From CBIFVZ01 sp966185765 (GTDB lineage Bacteria > Pseudomonadota > Gammaproteobacteria > Enterobacterales > Enterobacteriaceae), in contig CBIFVZ010000006.1 of the NCBI GenBank assembly GCA_966185765.1, forward strand, positions 1 through 64,000: a stretch of 64,000 nt of DNA. Direction: 5' to 3'. Each line of letters starts with the position of its first letter. The stretch's first letter is position 1. The notes beneath the pieces are model-generated. The model was not told the origin of the DNA. It was given only the letters and a program-made list of their open reading frames with translations, and searched no databases. The position numbers and the translations under genes were made by a program. Positions 35,219 to 44,368 of the stretch are shown piece after piece.

Positions 35219-36427
35219 TTATTTAAATACGCTGCCTTTGTCTTCCCGCTCAAGCAGCGACCAGGTGACATTAAACGCCTGCTCTTTACGGTCTTTAAAG
35301 GGCGGCATTCTCTGGCCTTCACTGACATGAATATCGCGCAGCAGGCCATTTTTGATGGTGGCCCAGTGCCCGGCATGCGGTGCGGGTTCACCGGTATTGC
35401 AGGTGATGCGGGTATCTTCTGGCGAAGGAGTCTTTTCCTGTTCACTCAGCAAATCACTGGCGCTGTCGAATCGTCTGTACCATTTCATTGTGGAGGTTTC
35501 GGTAAACTGATGGTCTTCATATTCTGACCAGAAATGCAGCGAGCGTGTTTTGTTAAACCTGATGGGCCTGATGATTTGGTTAATTTTCACCAGTTCAGGA
35601 GGTAGCCCCTCGGAGTTGATTTCACCCATCGCAGGCGGCAGCTCGCCAGTTTTCAGGATAATGCCGCTGTTGTAAGACAGCGTCGTAATTTCAGGCGTAT
35701 GCTTTAGTTTCTGAGTAATCGCCTCCCTTCCTCCAAGTTTTTCAATCCAGTGATTACCAATAACGGTGTACCAACACGGACCTTTTAATCCGATCACGGC
35801 ACCGGTGCCTTCAAGGGTTCCTATTGAGTCAACCATCGTGCCGGAGAAACGTTTGGCTAAGCTATACTCGTAAGGGAACATACTTTCACGCGAGTATGGT
35901 AGAATAAATGATAGTCCGGCATAACCGACCTCAACATTAAAAGTATTGCAAAGCCACATCAGCCATTGCTGATAAGCGTTGAGTCCGGTCTTATTGTGAA
36001 TATAAGATAATGGAAGACATATTTTAATGACAGAACGATCTGTATCGTTATGAAATATTGGTTTTCCCATAATGAGAATACTGTAATCCGGTGCAGTAAA
36101 ATCCGTTTCGGCGCTCCCTGCATACCATGAAAAAATCTCTTCTTTTGACGATTCAAGGATGCTTTGTTTCTTTTTATTGTAATTATTCTCAGTAATGCTG
36201 GTCCATCTCTTGTTAACGATGGTTTTTTTTAAGTGTTGGCTGTTTTCAGCATAAAACCGGTCCACGCATTCCACCATTTTTTTGCGGACTTCGGGCAGGT
36301 GTCCGTCTTTAAAAAACACGGTAATAATCAGCCCCAGTTTGACCGCCGGGCGACCGTCTTTATAGTTTACCGAGGCATCCGGCAACCATTTTTCGATATA
36401 GTGCAGGTCAATGCCCTGAGATTCCAT
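35219..36427 (-). CDS. T6SS immunity protein, DUF3396 family (copy 3, divergent centre)
   Basis: A 402-residue paralogue. The start at 36427 follows the same logic as copy 2. The N-terminal 60 and C-terminal 75 or so residues are almost identical to the other copies, but residues from about 215 to 325 differ strongly (EKLGGREAITQKLKHTPEI, FNKTRSLHFWSEYEDHQF). That central part probably contacts the toxin, so this copy may protect against a different effector allele. Confidence 0.88.
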   Translation of the reverse strand: MESQGIDLHYIEKWLPDASVNYKDGRPAVKLGLIITVFFKDGHLPEVRKKMVECVDRFYAENSQHLKKTIVNKRWTSITENNYNKKKQSILESSKEEIFSWYAGSAETDFTAPDYSILIMGKPIFHNDTDRSVIKICLPLSYIHNKTGLNAYQQWLMWLCNTFNVEVGYAGLSFILPYSRESMFPYEYSLAKRFSGTMVDSIGTLEGTGAVIGLKGPCWYTVIGNHWIEKLGGREAITQKLKHTPEITTLSYNSGIILKTGELPPAMGEINSEGLPPELVKINQIIRPIRFNKTRSLHFWSEYEDHQFTETSTMKWYRRFDSASDLLSEQEKTPSPEDTRITCNTGEPAPHAGHWATIKNGLLRDIHVSEGQRMPPFKDRKEQAFNVTWSLLEREDKGSVFK

Positions 36428-36492
36428 TTTCATTTCTCCTGTCCGTAGCGCCTGAATCACGGTCTTTGCCCCGGCTGTGCTGTGTTACCTTT

Positions 36493-36515
36493 CGGGCAGC
36501 CTAACCGGCTGCCCG
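36493..36515 (-). terminator. Hairpin after immunity copy 4
   Basis: CGGGCAGCC (36493-36501) pairs with GGCTGCCCG (36507-36515). It is the same element as after the other copies, with compensating base changes in the stem. Confidence 0.5.
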
Positions 36516-36525
36516 CGAGTCAGTT

Positions 36526-37734
36526 TTATTTAAAGACGCTGCCTTTGTCTTCCCGCTCCAGCAGTGACCAGGTGACGTTAAATTCCTGCTCTTTACGGTC
36601 TGTGAATGGCGGCATTCGCTGGCCTTCGCTGACATGGATATCGCGCAGCAGACCATTTTTGATAGTCGCCCAGTGCCCTGCATGTGGTGCGGGTTCACCG
36701 GTGTTGCAGGTGATACGGGTATCTTCTGGCGCTGTGCTACCTTCCTGCTCGCTCAGTAAATCGCTGGCGCTGTCAAAGCGTGCAAACCACTTTTTGGATG
36801 ATTCTTTGTCAAAAACCAGTGCATCATACTCGCAATAAAAATGCAGCCCGTTGTGGCCGTCCTGGCGAACCGGACGGATGATTTGATTGACTTTTACCAG
36901 TTCAGGTGGAAACCCCTCGGTATTGACTTCACCCAGCGCAGGCGGCAATTCTCCAGTTTTCAGGATAATACCGTTATTATAGGGCAGGATAGATATTTCC
37001 GGGCTGGTTGTCAGGCTTCGCTTGATGTTATCAACACCACCCAGTTTATTAAGCCACGGTGTACCGATGATATTATACCAGCAGGGGCCTTTCAGGCCTT
37101 CTACAGCTTCGCCACCTTCTAACACACCCAATGAGTCAACCATTGTTCCGGAAAAACGCTGGGCTAACGCATATTCATAAGGGAACATACGTTCAAAGGC
37201 ATAGGGCATAATAAAGGATAATCCTGCATAACCCGATTCGACGTTGAAGGTATTACATAGCCATAGCAGCCAATTTTGATACTGTAGCAGCCTGTCGTTT
37301 TCTTTTAGATAAGACAGGGGTAATTCAATTTTAATCACCGAGCGATCGCTGTCATTATGAAATATGCGACTCCCCACAGTAACTATGGAATAATCCGGTG
37401 CGAGAAAGGATTCAGTAGCACTGCTTAATACCCAGTCAAAAATCTCCTCGGGCGCGGAGTTTAAAATATCCTCTTTTTGCCTGGCGTAGTTTTTTTGCGT
37501 AATGCTGGTCCATTTTTTTGTCGGTAACGTTTTTTTCAGGTGAGGTTTAAACTCATCGTAAAACTTGTCAACACATTCCACCATTTTTTTGCGGACTTCG
37601 GGCAAATGTCCGTCTTTAAAAAACACGGTAATAATCAGCCCCAGCTTGACCGCCGGGCGACCGTCTTTATAGTTTACCGAGGCTTCCGGCAACCATTTTT
37701 CAATATAGCGTAAGTTGGTTTCCTGAGTGTCCAT
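36526..37734 (-). CDS. T6SS immunity protein, DUF3396 family (copy 4, effector-proximal)
   Basis: A 402-residue paralogue, starting MDTQETNLRY instead of MESQDIDLHY. It is the copy directly downstream of the effector gene (12-base gap), so it is the best candidate for the cognate immunity protein. It resembles copy 1 over most of its length. Cytosolic location is expected, in agreement with a nuclease toxin that acts on DNA. Confidence 0.9.
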   Translation of the reverse strand: MDTQETNLRYIEKWLPEASVNYKDGRPAVKLGLIITVFFKDGHLPEVRKKMVECVDKFYDEFKPHLKKTLPTKKWTSITQKNYARQKEDILNSAPEEIFDWVLSSATESFLAPDYSIVTVGSRIFHNDSDRSVIKIELPLSYLKENDRLLQYQNWLLWLCNTFNVESGYAGLSFIMPYAFERMFPYEYALAQRFSGTMVDSLGVLEGGEAVEGLKGPCWYNIIGTPWLNKLGGVDNIKRSLTTSPEISILPYNNGIILKTGELPPALGEVNTEGFPPELVKVNQIIRPVRQDGHNGLHFYCEYDALVFDKESSKKWFARFDSASDLLSEQEGSTAPEDTRITCNTGEPAPHAGHWATIKNGLLRDIHVSEGQRMPPFTDRKEQEFNVTWSLLEREDKGSVFK

Positions 37735-37746
37735 ATTTATTCCTGT

Positions 37747-39057
37747 TTACTGCGCAGCGCCGATGGCGGTTGCGGTACCGGTACCAATGCTCAGGGCGGC
37801 AGCAAGATATCTCCATGCCGTCATCGCAAGCCGAATAATAAGTAAAAAAGCAGCAACAAGGGCTTCCGGTATTGCACACGTCACCACAAGCGCACCTATC
37901 CCTATACAAATAAGCACTACGCCTACCGCTTTCGCCAGGTCAAGCAGGATCTGCGCCCAGTCAACCTGGCGAAGCATTTCCAGCGTCATATCCGTCACGC
38001 GCTGAATCTCCTGCCAGGCTGCGCGTAACTGCTCGCTGGTCCATGAGGCGAATTGCTTGCCGGTTTCGCTGACCCAGACCCAGGCATCGCTTGCCTGCTG
38101 GTAGACCCACTCACCGCTGTCGTTAAGCCAGCCTGCTATTTTCTCAAGTTTATTCTGAACGTCGTTTGATAGTGCATTCCAGCCTTTGGCGACACCTTTT
38201 ACCATGCCTTCGGTAAGATCGCCCACTAAGCCACCGCGCCATGTCCAGGGTTCAATTTTTGCCGGAACAGGGGCTGACGGTGGGCGGGGGAAGAAGACCG
38301 GCGGGAACAGAAACAGTGGCCAGTATTTCGCACCATTGGTCTTCCACGCTTTCATGGTGGCGTTAACCACCTGGTCAATCCACTGCTGCTCTTGCGGGCG
38401 GCAGTCATGGATTTCCAGGATGGTCATACGTTCTCTGTCTCTACCAACAATCAACATATAATCTCTGTACTGTCGCCAACCTAAAACATCCTCCGGAAAC
38501 TTCACCTCAACCAGCCGCTCCAGATTGTCCACATGCATAACGCCTTCTGAGTCCGGCCCCGCCAGCCCCGGCCAGCGGTCGGTTTTGTCTTTCACAATAA
38601 TAATATCCGGGCGGCGATAGATGCCTTTGCCCTTCTCCGGGAACGGGTTAAGCGTATGGCGACGACCGGGGCCTTCGGCGTCCCGCAGGCTGCTGCTGAG
38701 GTAGGGGCGCGGCGGCGTGGTGCGTATATCAAAGGGCACTTCGGCTTTGTACCACCAGCGGTAGTCATAATTCTTCTCATCAATACGAATAAGCCCGCTT
38801 AACATGAGCTGCTTCAGGCTCATCTGATACGTGCGCCCTTCGCGGCGAATTTCTGCCGACAGCTGAGGGAAACGCATCGCGTATTCCACCTTTATATGCA
38901 GATACTGGCGGTTTTGCGTGGTGGGCAAACTCGACTGCTTTTCCACCATTTCAACGCCGGTGGTAGTACAGTCCCATGCGTTATTATTTTTACCCAACAC
39001 ATTGTCTGGCACGTCCGGCGAGGACGTGATATCGGGGGCGTCCGGCAGTTCCATCAT
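37747..39057 (-). CDS. T6SS nuclease effector with VRR-NUC domain (TseV-like)
   Basis: A 436-residue protein encoded directly after vgrG (four-base ATGA overlap) and before the DUF3396 immunity genes. The PD-(D/E)xK-type VRR-NUC core is visible: D151 in RRPDIIIV, E184 and K186 in LVEVKFPED and Q197 in WRQYRDYML. TseV effectors of Salmonella with this domain are structure-specific DNases. The N-terminal 50 residues are Asp/Pro-rich and probably dock to VgrG. The last 150 residues are helical with several strongly hydrophobic segments (VVLICIGIGALVV, VAAFLLIIRLAM), which is unexpected for a DNase; they could help membrane passage in the target cell or fold as a separate domain. Confidence 0.88.
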   Translation of the reverse strand: MMELPDAPDITSSPDVPDNVLGKNNNAWDCTTTGVEMVEKQSSLPTTQNRQYLHIKVEYAMRFPQLSAEIRREGRTYQMSLKQLMLSGLIRIDEKNYDYRWWYKAEVPFDIRTTPPRPYLSSSLRDAEGPGRRHTLNPFPEKGKGIYRRPDIIIVKDKTDRWPGLAGPDSEGVMHVDNLERLVEVKFPEDVLGWRQYRDYMLIVGRDRERMTILEIHDCRPQEQQWIDQVVNATMKAWKTNGAKYWPLFLFPPVFFPRPPSAPVPAKIEPWTWRGGLVGDLTEGMVKGVAKGWNALSNDVQNKLEKIAGWLNDSGEWVYQQASDAWVWVSETGKQFASWTSEQLRAAWQEIQRVTDMTLEMLRQVDWAQILLDLAKAVGVVLICIGIGALVVTCAIPEALVAAFLLIIRLAMTAWRYLAAALSIGTGTATAIGAAQ

Positions 39058-41627
39058 GACGATTTCTCCCTTAACTCGGTTTCCATTTGCAGCGGTTCAT
39101 CGCCGTAAAACCACATCTCTTCTTCCGGCTGTGCTTTTTTACTCACAACGTGCAGTTCCACGTCTTCTGGCGCACGGGTGTACACAGGCAGGGTTTTGCC
39201 TTCCTGGTCGGTATAGCCGCTTATCGTACGCCCGGACGCCGTCGTCAGGCGCCACGGCGTGTTGATGAGCAGGTTGCCGTTTTTATCCATCAACTGATAG
39301 AGCGCGGAATAACCATACGCGCCGCCGAGTACCGGCATAGTGACCGGCTCAGAAGCCTGCGCCAGGCGGGCATAATGCCCGGCGCGGGTGCGGTAATCGC
39401 CCTGGGTGCCATGCTCAATCTGGTAAGCGTTCAGCGTGATGTAGCTGCCACCCGCATTCAGCGTGATGCGCTTTTTCGCGGTGATATGGATTTCATCTTC
39501 CGTGCTGACAATGTTAATCCCTTTGCGCGCCAGCAGTTCGATGGTGTCGTTCTGTGCCTGAATACTGACCGGCCCCTGGTTGGCAATGAGTTTTATGCCA
39601 AGTTTGCGCACAAACACCCCAAGCTGCGCCCCAATCCCCATAAACAGTTTTTTCACCACGCTGATATCGGCATTATTGCCTGCGCTGACGGTCAGGTTTT
39701 GTTTTGCCGAGACCTGGAGGTGCTCACCGCTTGTCAGCGCCACGCCGTCTGGTGCGCTCAGGTGCAGCACGCGGGCCTGCATATCCCGGATTTGTTTATC
39801 CAGCAGGTTAATCTGTGCCTGTAGCTCTGCGGTACAAGCCTGTGAGGCCTGTGCGTCGTCAGAGATAGCCTGCATTTCGTTTTGCGCCGCCTCTAACCGG
39901 CCGATGGCGGGCGCCATTTCCAGCGCCTGGCCCTGGGCTTTTGTTTGCTCATCGGCGGTGATAAAAATACCTTTACCCGCGCGAATGGCTCCCCAGCCAT
40001 CGGTCCTGAGTTCAAAACCGCTGCCGCGCGGGTCCCGGTTCTGGTCAACCAGATACCCCATGTTGAGCTGAGATTTGCCGCTGTTATCCGTTGATATTTT
40101 TACGGATTCCTTCCCGCGGTTATCGTCCAGGCGAATTTTATTGTTGGCAGATGTGCGCAATACGTTGCGTTTGTAGTTGGCAATCGTAACCAGATCCGGG
40201 TGTGCAGAGTCGTGAAGCACACCGGCGATATAAGGCCGGTCCGGGTTGCCGTCTTCAAACGCAATCGCCACTTCAGTGCCTGCCAGCAGCGGCAGATGCA
40301 GGCCATAGGTGTCACCGGCATAAGGCCGTGCCTGGCGCACCCACAGGCTCTCCTCCCCGGTGCGCCAGCGGGCACGGTCAAACAGCATGTTGACTTTATA
40401 ACGCCCATCTTTGTCGATATGGGCGTAAATGTCGTTTTCCTGGCTGCTGGTGACGCGTGCGGGCAGCGTACCTGCCATAACCGGACGTGGTTTGAGCGGC
40501 GGGCGCCAGGTGCGCTGCCCGGTGGCGGGAATGGCGCTAAATGCTGTTTCCAGGCTGCGGTCACGGCGTGCACTACAGCGCAGGCCGGTAATCACTAACG
40601 GCTGGCTAAAAGCCGTGTCTGTGTTGCTACCGCTTATGTGCACTCGCGCGCCTGCGCTGAGCGTGGCAGCGTTGCACACGCCGGTAAGGATAGTCTGGTC
40701 GTTTAAATAACGTTCGTGGTGCAGGCGGGCATAAAAAAGACCAGTTTCTGGCTCCGGCTGTGGGGCCTGCCCCTGTGTGAGGAAGTTATCCGCAAAATGA
40801 TAAGCCTCTCCGTATGTGGTGGTCTCGTCACTGCGCCCGGCGGCCTGGGCATCCATATCGGCCGCGGCATCGCGGTAGTTGTAATCGCGGGTGAAGACGG
40901 ATTTCTCCACCACGTTGTGGCGGCTCTGTAGGCTCCAGGCTGATTCACCGCCACCGTCATGCATCCCGGAGGGCGCTACCGCCGGTAGCGTGATTTCAGG
41001 GGTATAACCGTGCGGGGCATCATAAAACTCCACCACATCAATATTGAGGCGCGTATCGGTTGTGAAGCGAAACCAGACTCCGATCTCAGCCAGTAAGCGG
41101 CTGATAAAACCTAAATCCGTCTCGCCTGGCTGGAAAACCTGCTCGCGGCGCGGGTACTCATGCGCAAGGTTGAATAAAAAGTCCTGACCGCGCATACCGT
41201 GACGCTCACGCAGGATCTTTTCGACTATCTGCGGTACCGACATATCCTGATAAATAGCGTACTGGCGGCTGTGTTTGAGTAGCGCCAGACGTGGCTGCAA
41301 TGTTAGCTGATAGCGGGTTTCATCACGCGAGGTCGATAACCGCCTGAATGCCGTCACTACACCCTGAATGGTGCGCACCGGCTGCTGCACGGCAACACCA
41401 AACGCCTGCGCAACCCTGGTATGCAGCACCAGCCTGGCAGGTTTCAGCAGCATGTGCTGCGCACTGAGGCCGTGGTCCGTGGATGTGAACTCAATGTTCC
41501 AGTGGAAAGGGCGACTCAGATGCTCATGACCCGTAAAAGAAACGACATCAAGCGCAGACAGGCAGTTTTGTACCGACAGCTGATGATGGCTGTGGCTGAA
41601 AATCAGAGGTATGGCGGTATCCGTCAC
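39054..41627 (-). CDS. vgrG: T6SS spike protein VgrG with DUF2345 and transthyretin-like tail
   Basis: An 857-residue VgrG. The order of domains is gp27-like hub (residues 1 to about 380), gp5-like OB fold (about 390-470, YAGDTYGLHLPLLAGTEVAI), DUF2345 beta-helix (about 600-740, ITAKKRITLNAGGSYITL) and a C-terminal domain of about 90 residues (residues about 765-857; YGYSALYQLMDKNGNLLIN) resembling the transthyretin-like adaptor domains that load effectors. It overlaps the effector gene by four bases. No other T6SS structural genes are in the window, so this is an orphan vgrG island that must use an apparatus encoded elsewhere. It is preceded by GGAGGT. Confidence 0.93.
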   Translation of the reverse strand: MTDTAIPLIFSHSHHQLSVQNCLSALDVVSFTGHEHLSRPFHWNIEFTSTDHGLSAQHMLLKPARLVLHTRVAQAFGVAVQQPVRTIQGVVTAFRRLSTSRDETRYQLTLQPRLALLKHSRQYAIYQDMSVPQIVEKILRERHGMRGQDFLFNLAHEYPRREQVFQPGETDLGFISRLLAEIGVWFRFTTDTRLNIDVVEFYDAPHGYTPEITLPAVAPSGMHDGGGESAWSLQSRHNVVEKSVFTRDYNYRDAAADMDAQAAGRSDETTTYGEAYHFADNFLTQGQAPQPEPETGLFYARLHHERYLNDQTILTGVCNAATLSAGARVHISGSNTDTAFSQPLVITGLRCSARRDRSLETAFSAIPATGQRTWRPPLKPRPVMAGTLPARVTSSQENDIYAHIDKDGRYKVNMLFDRARWRTGEESLWVRQARPYAGDTYGLHLPLLAGTEVAIAFEDGNPDRPYIAGVLHDSAHPDLVTIANYKRNVLRTSANNKIRLDDNRGKESVKISTDNSGKSQLNMGYLVDQNRDPRGSGFELRTDGWGAIRAGKGIFITADEQTKAQGQALEMAPAIGRLEAAQNEMQAISDDAQASQACTAELQAQINLLDKQIRDMQARVLHLSAPDGVALTSGEHLQVSAKQNLTVSAGNNADISVVKKLFMGIGAQLGVFVRKLGIKLIANQGPVSIQAQNDTIELLARKGINIVSTEDEIHITAKKRITLNAGGSYITLNAYQIEHGTQGDYRTRAGHYARLAQASEPVTMPVLGGAYGYSALYQLMDKNGNLLINTPWRLTTASGRTISGYTDQEGKTLPVYTRAPEDVELHVVSKKAQPEEEMWFYGDEPLQMETELREKSS

Positions 41628-42016
41628 AACTGACCTCCTTGTCAGATTACGAACGGGAATGGGGTGATTTTGTCTGTGCCCTGCGGCGAGCCAGCCACTT
41701 TTGTTGTAGAGGCTGTTTCACAGCAGTGGTCCGGCAGCAGTACGTCCTGAACAGCAATAAAATCGGTCAAACACAGGTGAAATATTCGCAAGGGTGACTA
41801 CTTCACCGCTGCATATTAACGTGTTCCGGTTTGGCTTAAAAGACTTTGTTTTCTGGTAGTTAGAGGTTGCTGTTACGAAATGTTTTGCCGCGCAGGCTTA
41901 GAGTTTGATTGTTGGGGTTGGTTGGTGGAGCAAGGGATAAGGGTGTTCGACTATCTCTGGTCGATACCTGTCTCTGTCAGAAAAACGGGAATGCACGTGT
42001 AGGGCACGATGTGACG
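41628..42016. other. Junction region between vgrG and the cas3 remnant
   Basis: About 390 bases with no supportable gene. It should carry the vgrG promoter on the minus strand, and it includes a CRISPR-repeat-like fragment at 41991-42010. Its right end is the breakpoint where cas3 homology stops. Confidence 0.45.
41991..42010 (-). repeat. Degenerate type I-C repeat-like fragment beside the cas3 breakpoint
   Basis: On the minus strand the segment begins ATCGTGCCCTACACG; compared with the start of the repeat of the array (GTCGTGCCCCACACG) 13 of 15 bases agree, and identity fades after that. It lies about 35 bases beyond the point where Cas3 homology ends. It may be a recombination scar or a chance match. 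Confidence 0.35.
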
Positions 42017-43207
42017 CTAATTACGTCCTGCAACGTCACATCCCTGGCCCAGGCCTGCCATCTTCCCCTCCCGGTTGCAGCGCCCTGCCGCCTGAGCAAT
42101 GGCATCCAGTCCGGCCATAGCGCGAAACACACAGGGGAAGTCCAAATCGACACCGGCTTCCACGAGCTGTGTGCTGACAACCCGCAGCGGGCGAGTACTG
42201 CCATTGCGGCGAGCGGCGAGGCGCTGACGTATTTCACTAATGATGTGGCTGCGGTGGCTGGCGCACATGCTGGCGGAAAGGTGCAGGGTGTTGTCATCGT
42301 TGGGTAGCAGGGAACATAACTCACGGGCGTGGCGGCGGGTATTTACAATACACAGCACACAGGTTTGTGCGGCGAGTTTGTGGGCGACGTCTTCCCAGCT
42401 TTGGGACTCACGAGCAAAGGTGATTTCCACTCGCTTAAGGTGCGTGGAAAGCTCCGCCGGGTTTGGGATGATTTCGCGTACATGGCGCAACTCCTCCATT
42501 TCTTCTCTGTTCAGTGGGTCGTGTATTGCCTCAAGTACAGGTTGAGTCGCGGTGCATAACAGCCAGGTTACGCCGAAGGTTTCGCTAAGCTGATTCATCA
42601 CGCGCACAATTGGCTGGTGAAAGTCACGCGGTAGCTGCTGGGCTTCGTCGAGAATGATGATGCTGTCGGTCAAATTATGCAGCTTACGGCAGCGGCCGGG
42701 GCGTGAAGCATGCAGTGATTCAAATAGCTGTACGTTGGTCGTAACTATCAGTGGCGCGTCCCAGTTTTCAGCCGCCAGTTTGCGCACACTGTCATTGTCA
42801 CGATCGTTATCAGGTTGACCCTCACGTTTTTCGATGTACGGATCGTCAATATTGCTGTGGTGCTCCACCACCGCGTCCTTGCCCAGTACTGAGCGAAACA
42901 CGCTGGCGGTTTGCTCAATGATGCTGGTAAACGGGATGGCATAAATGATGCGTCGTTTATTGTGCAGGCGAGCATGTTCAAGTGCAAAGCCGAGACTCGC
43001 CAGCGTTTTGCCGCCGCCAGTGGGTACGGTCAGGCTGTACATGCCAGGCGTGCCGCTGGCAGCAATTATTGTCTGGTTCAGCACATCGCGACGGATGCCC
43101 TGAAGCGGCGTATTTTCAGCGTGCTGTGTAAGCTGATCCATGTAAGCCAGGTAACGCTGCCTGAGCGTTTCCAGCGAAGGATAGCCACTGTGCGCAACCT
43201 GCCTTGT
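42017..43207 (-). pseudogene. cas3: Type I-C cas3 remnant (helicase core only)
   Basis: The open frame encodes the central part of a subtype I-C Cas3: VPTGGGKT (Walker A), IPFTSIIEQTA, ILDEAQQLP (DExH-like box), LLCTATQPVL, STQLVEAGVDLDF and QAAGRCNREGKMAGLGQ (motif VI). Homology then stops abruptly, and the last nine codons are unrelated. At the N-terminal side cas3-like sequence is legible only from HSGYPSLETLRQRYLAYMDQ, with a TAA at 43208-43210 directly before it, so the HD nuclease domain is gone. About 380 of the usual 750-800 residues remain. The direction (toward lower coordinates) and the position relative to the array are those of an intact I-C locus, in which cas5, cas8c, cas7, cas4, cas1 and cas2 would follow. 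Confidence 0.88.
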
Positions 43208-43210
43208 TTA

Positions 43211-43794
43211 GAAAAAATCTTAATTTATTCAATGTGATGAAGAATGCCTTGCTCAGGCCTGACGTGCCTGTGAGCGAGGGGGAATCGTGGCCTTGCTGGC
43301 GTGACGGCTTCCAGAACTTTAGTAACAGAGGCCTTCCCCGTTTCTGTCATTATTCAATTAGATTTCCTACTGTTTTGCTGCCTGATGTGCTGCAGGATCG
43401 TTGGGGTGATACTCCTTTTTGAGTAAATATTTTTGTTATTATGATGGATTATTTTTGGTACTTTTTAGTAAACAAACAAGGTATATTCATTAGTGTTAGT
43501 CAAAAAATGCCCTGTTTTTTTCAGGGTTTACTACGGTATGTGAGACAGATGTGACTGTTTTTTGTGATCTTCCTCATAAAGCAGTGATATATTTTCTGCA
43601 AGTTTCATTGTCTGGAAAAGTAAAATTTTAACCTCATGATAAGCCAGCAGAAATTTATTTTATGCCGTTGCTCCAAATGAATATTATTAGCTTGTTATTT
43701 CAGATTGTTAAGCTAAATTTCTGAATATTGCGTGTCGCTGTCCAGAATGGCGACGTATCTTTCTGCTCGCGGAGTGTTCCGTGGTGAGGTCATT
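43211..43794. other. AT-rich upstream region of the pilus operon
   Basis: Nearly 600 bases without a supportable gene. The part from about 43420 to 43730 is very AT-rich and should hold the pilus promoter and regulator or H-NS sites. The left part is what remains upstream of the cas3 remnant. Confidence 0.5.
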
Positions 43795-44364
43795 ATGAAA
43801 AAGAATGTGTGGCTGAGTGGCTGTGGATTTGCGTTAGTGCTTCTCTCTTCGGCGGCACAGGCCGTCACCAGCAGCGGTACTATTGGTGCGACGTTAACGC
43901 TTACCAATGGTTGCCTGATAAACGGCTCTCCTGCCCAGAGCGGGATTAACTTTGGTACCCTGAACTTTGGTACCCATCCGGGTACGTTCTCAACTATTAC
44001 TACACAGCTGACCGGGGCAAGCAGCGGTAACACCTTTACCGTGCAGTGTACCACCGGCGCGCCTTTTACTGTCCAGGTGACCGGCAGTACTAACGCCGCA
44101 CCAACCACCGTGGTGGGCACGCCCGGCACGCCTGGTCGTTATCTGGTGAACACCGGGGATGCTACTCAGGGCGTGGCCTACAGTATTTTCAGCGACAGCG
44201 CCTTTAACAACCAGATTACCAACAATACCACCATCCCGGCGGCCTCCACCACCGGCGGCATCAGTAGCTATACCATTTATGGTCGAATTCAGGGCGGCGG
44301 CAACAGCGTGAATGTGGTGCCGGGCACCTATACCGATACGATTAACGTCAGCGTGAACTACTGA
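43795..44364 (+). CDS. Spore coat U-domain (SCPU) pilin subunit, Csu-like
   Basis: A 189-residue exported protein with signal peptide MKKNVWLSGCGFALVLLSSA ending AQA. The mature part is an SCPU domain: a cysteine soon after the start (TLTNGCLING), NFGTLNFGTH and a C-terminal TYTDTINVSVNY beta-strand, as in CsuA/B major pilins of archaic chaperone-usher pili. The start at 43795 is chosen for the signal peptide and the GAGGT ribosome site. It is the first gene of a five-gene pilus operon. Confidence 0.9.
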   Translation: MKKNVWLSGCGFALVLLSSAAQAVTSSGTIGATLTLTNGCLINGSPAQSGINFGTLNFGTHPGTFSTITTQLTGASSGNTFTVQCTTGAPFTVQVTGSTNAAPTTVVGTPGTPGRYLVNTGDATQGVAYSIFSDSAFNNQITNNTTIPAASTTGGISSYTIYGRIQGGGNSVNVVPGTYTDTINVSVNY

Positions 44365-44368
44365 GTAC

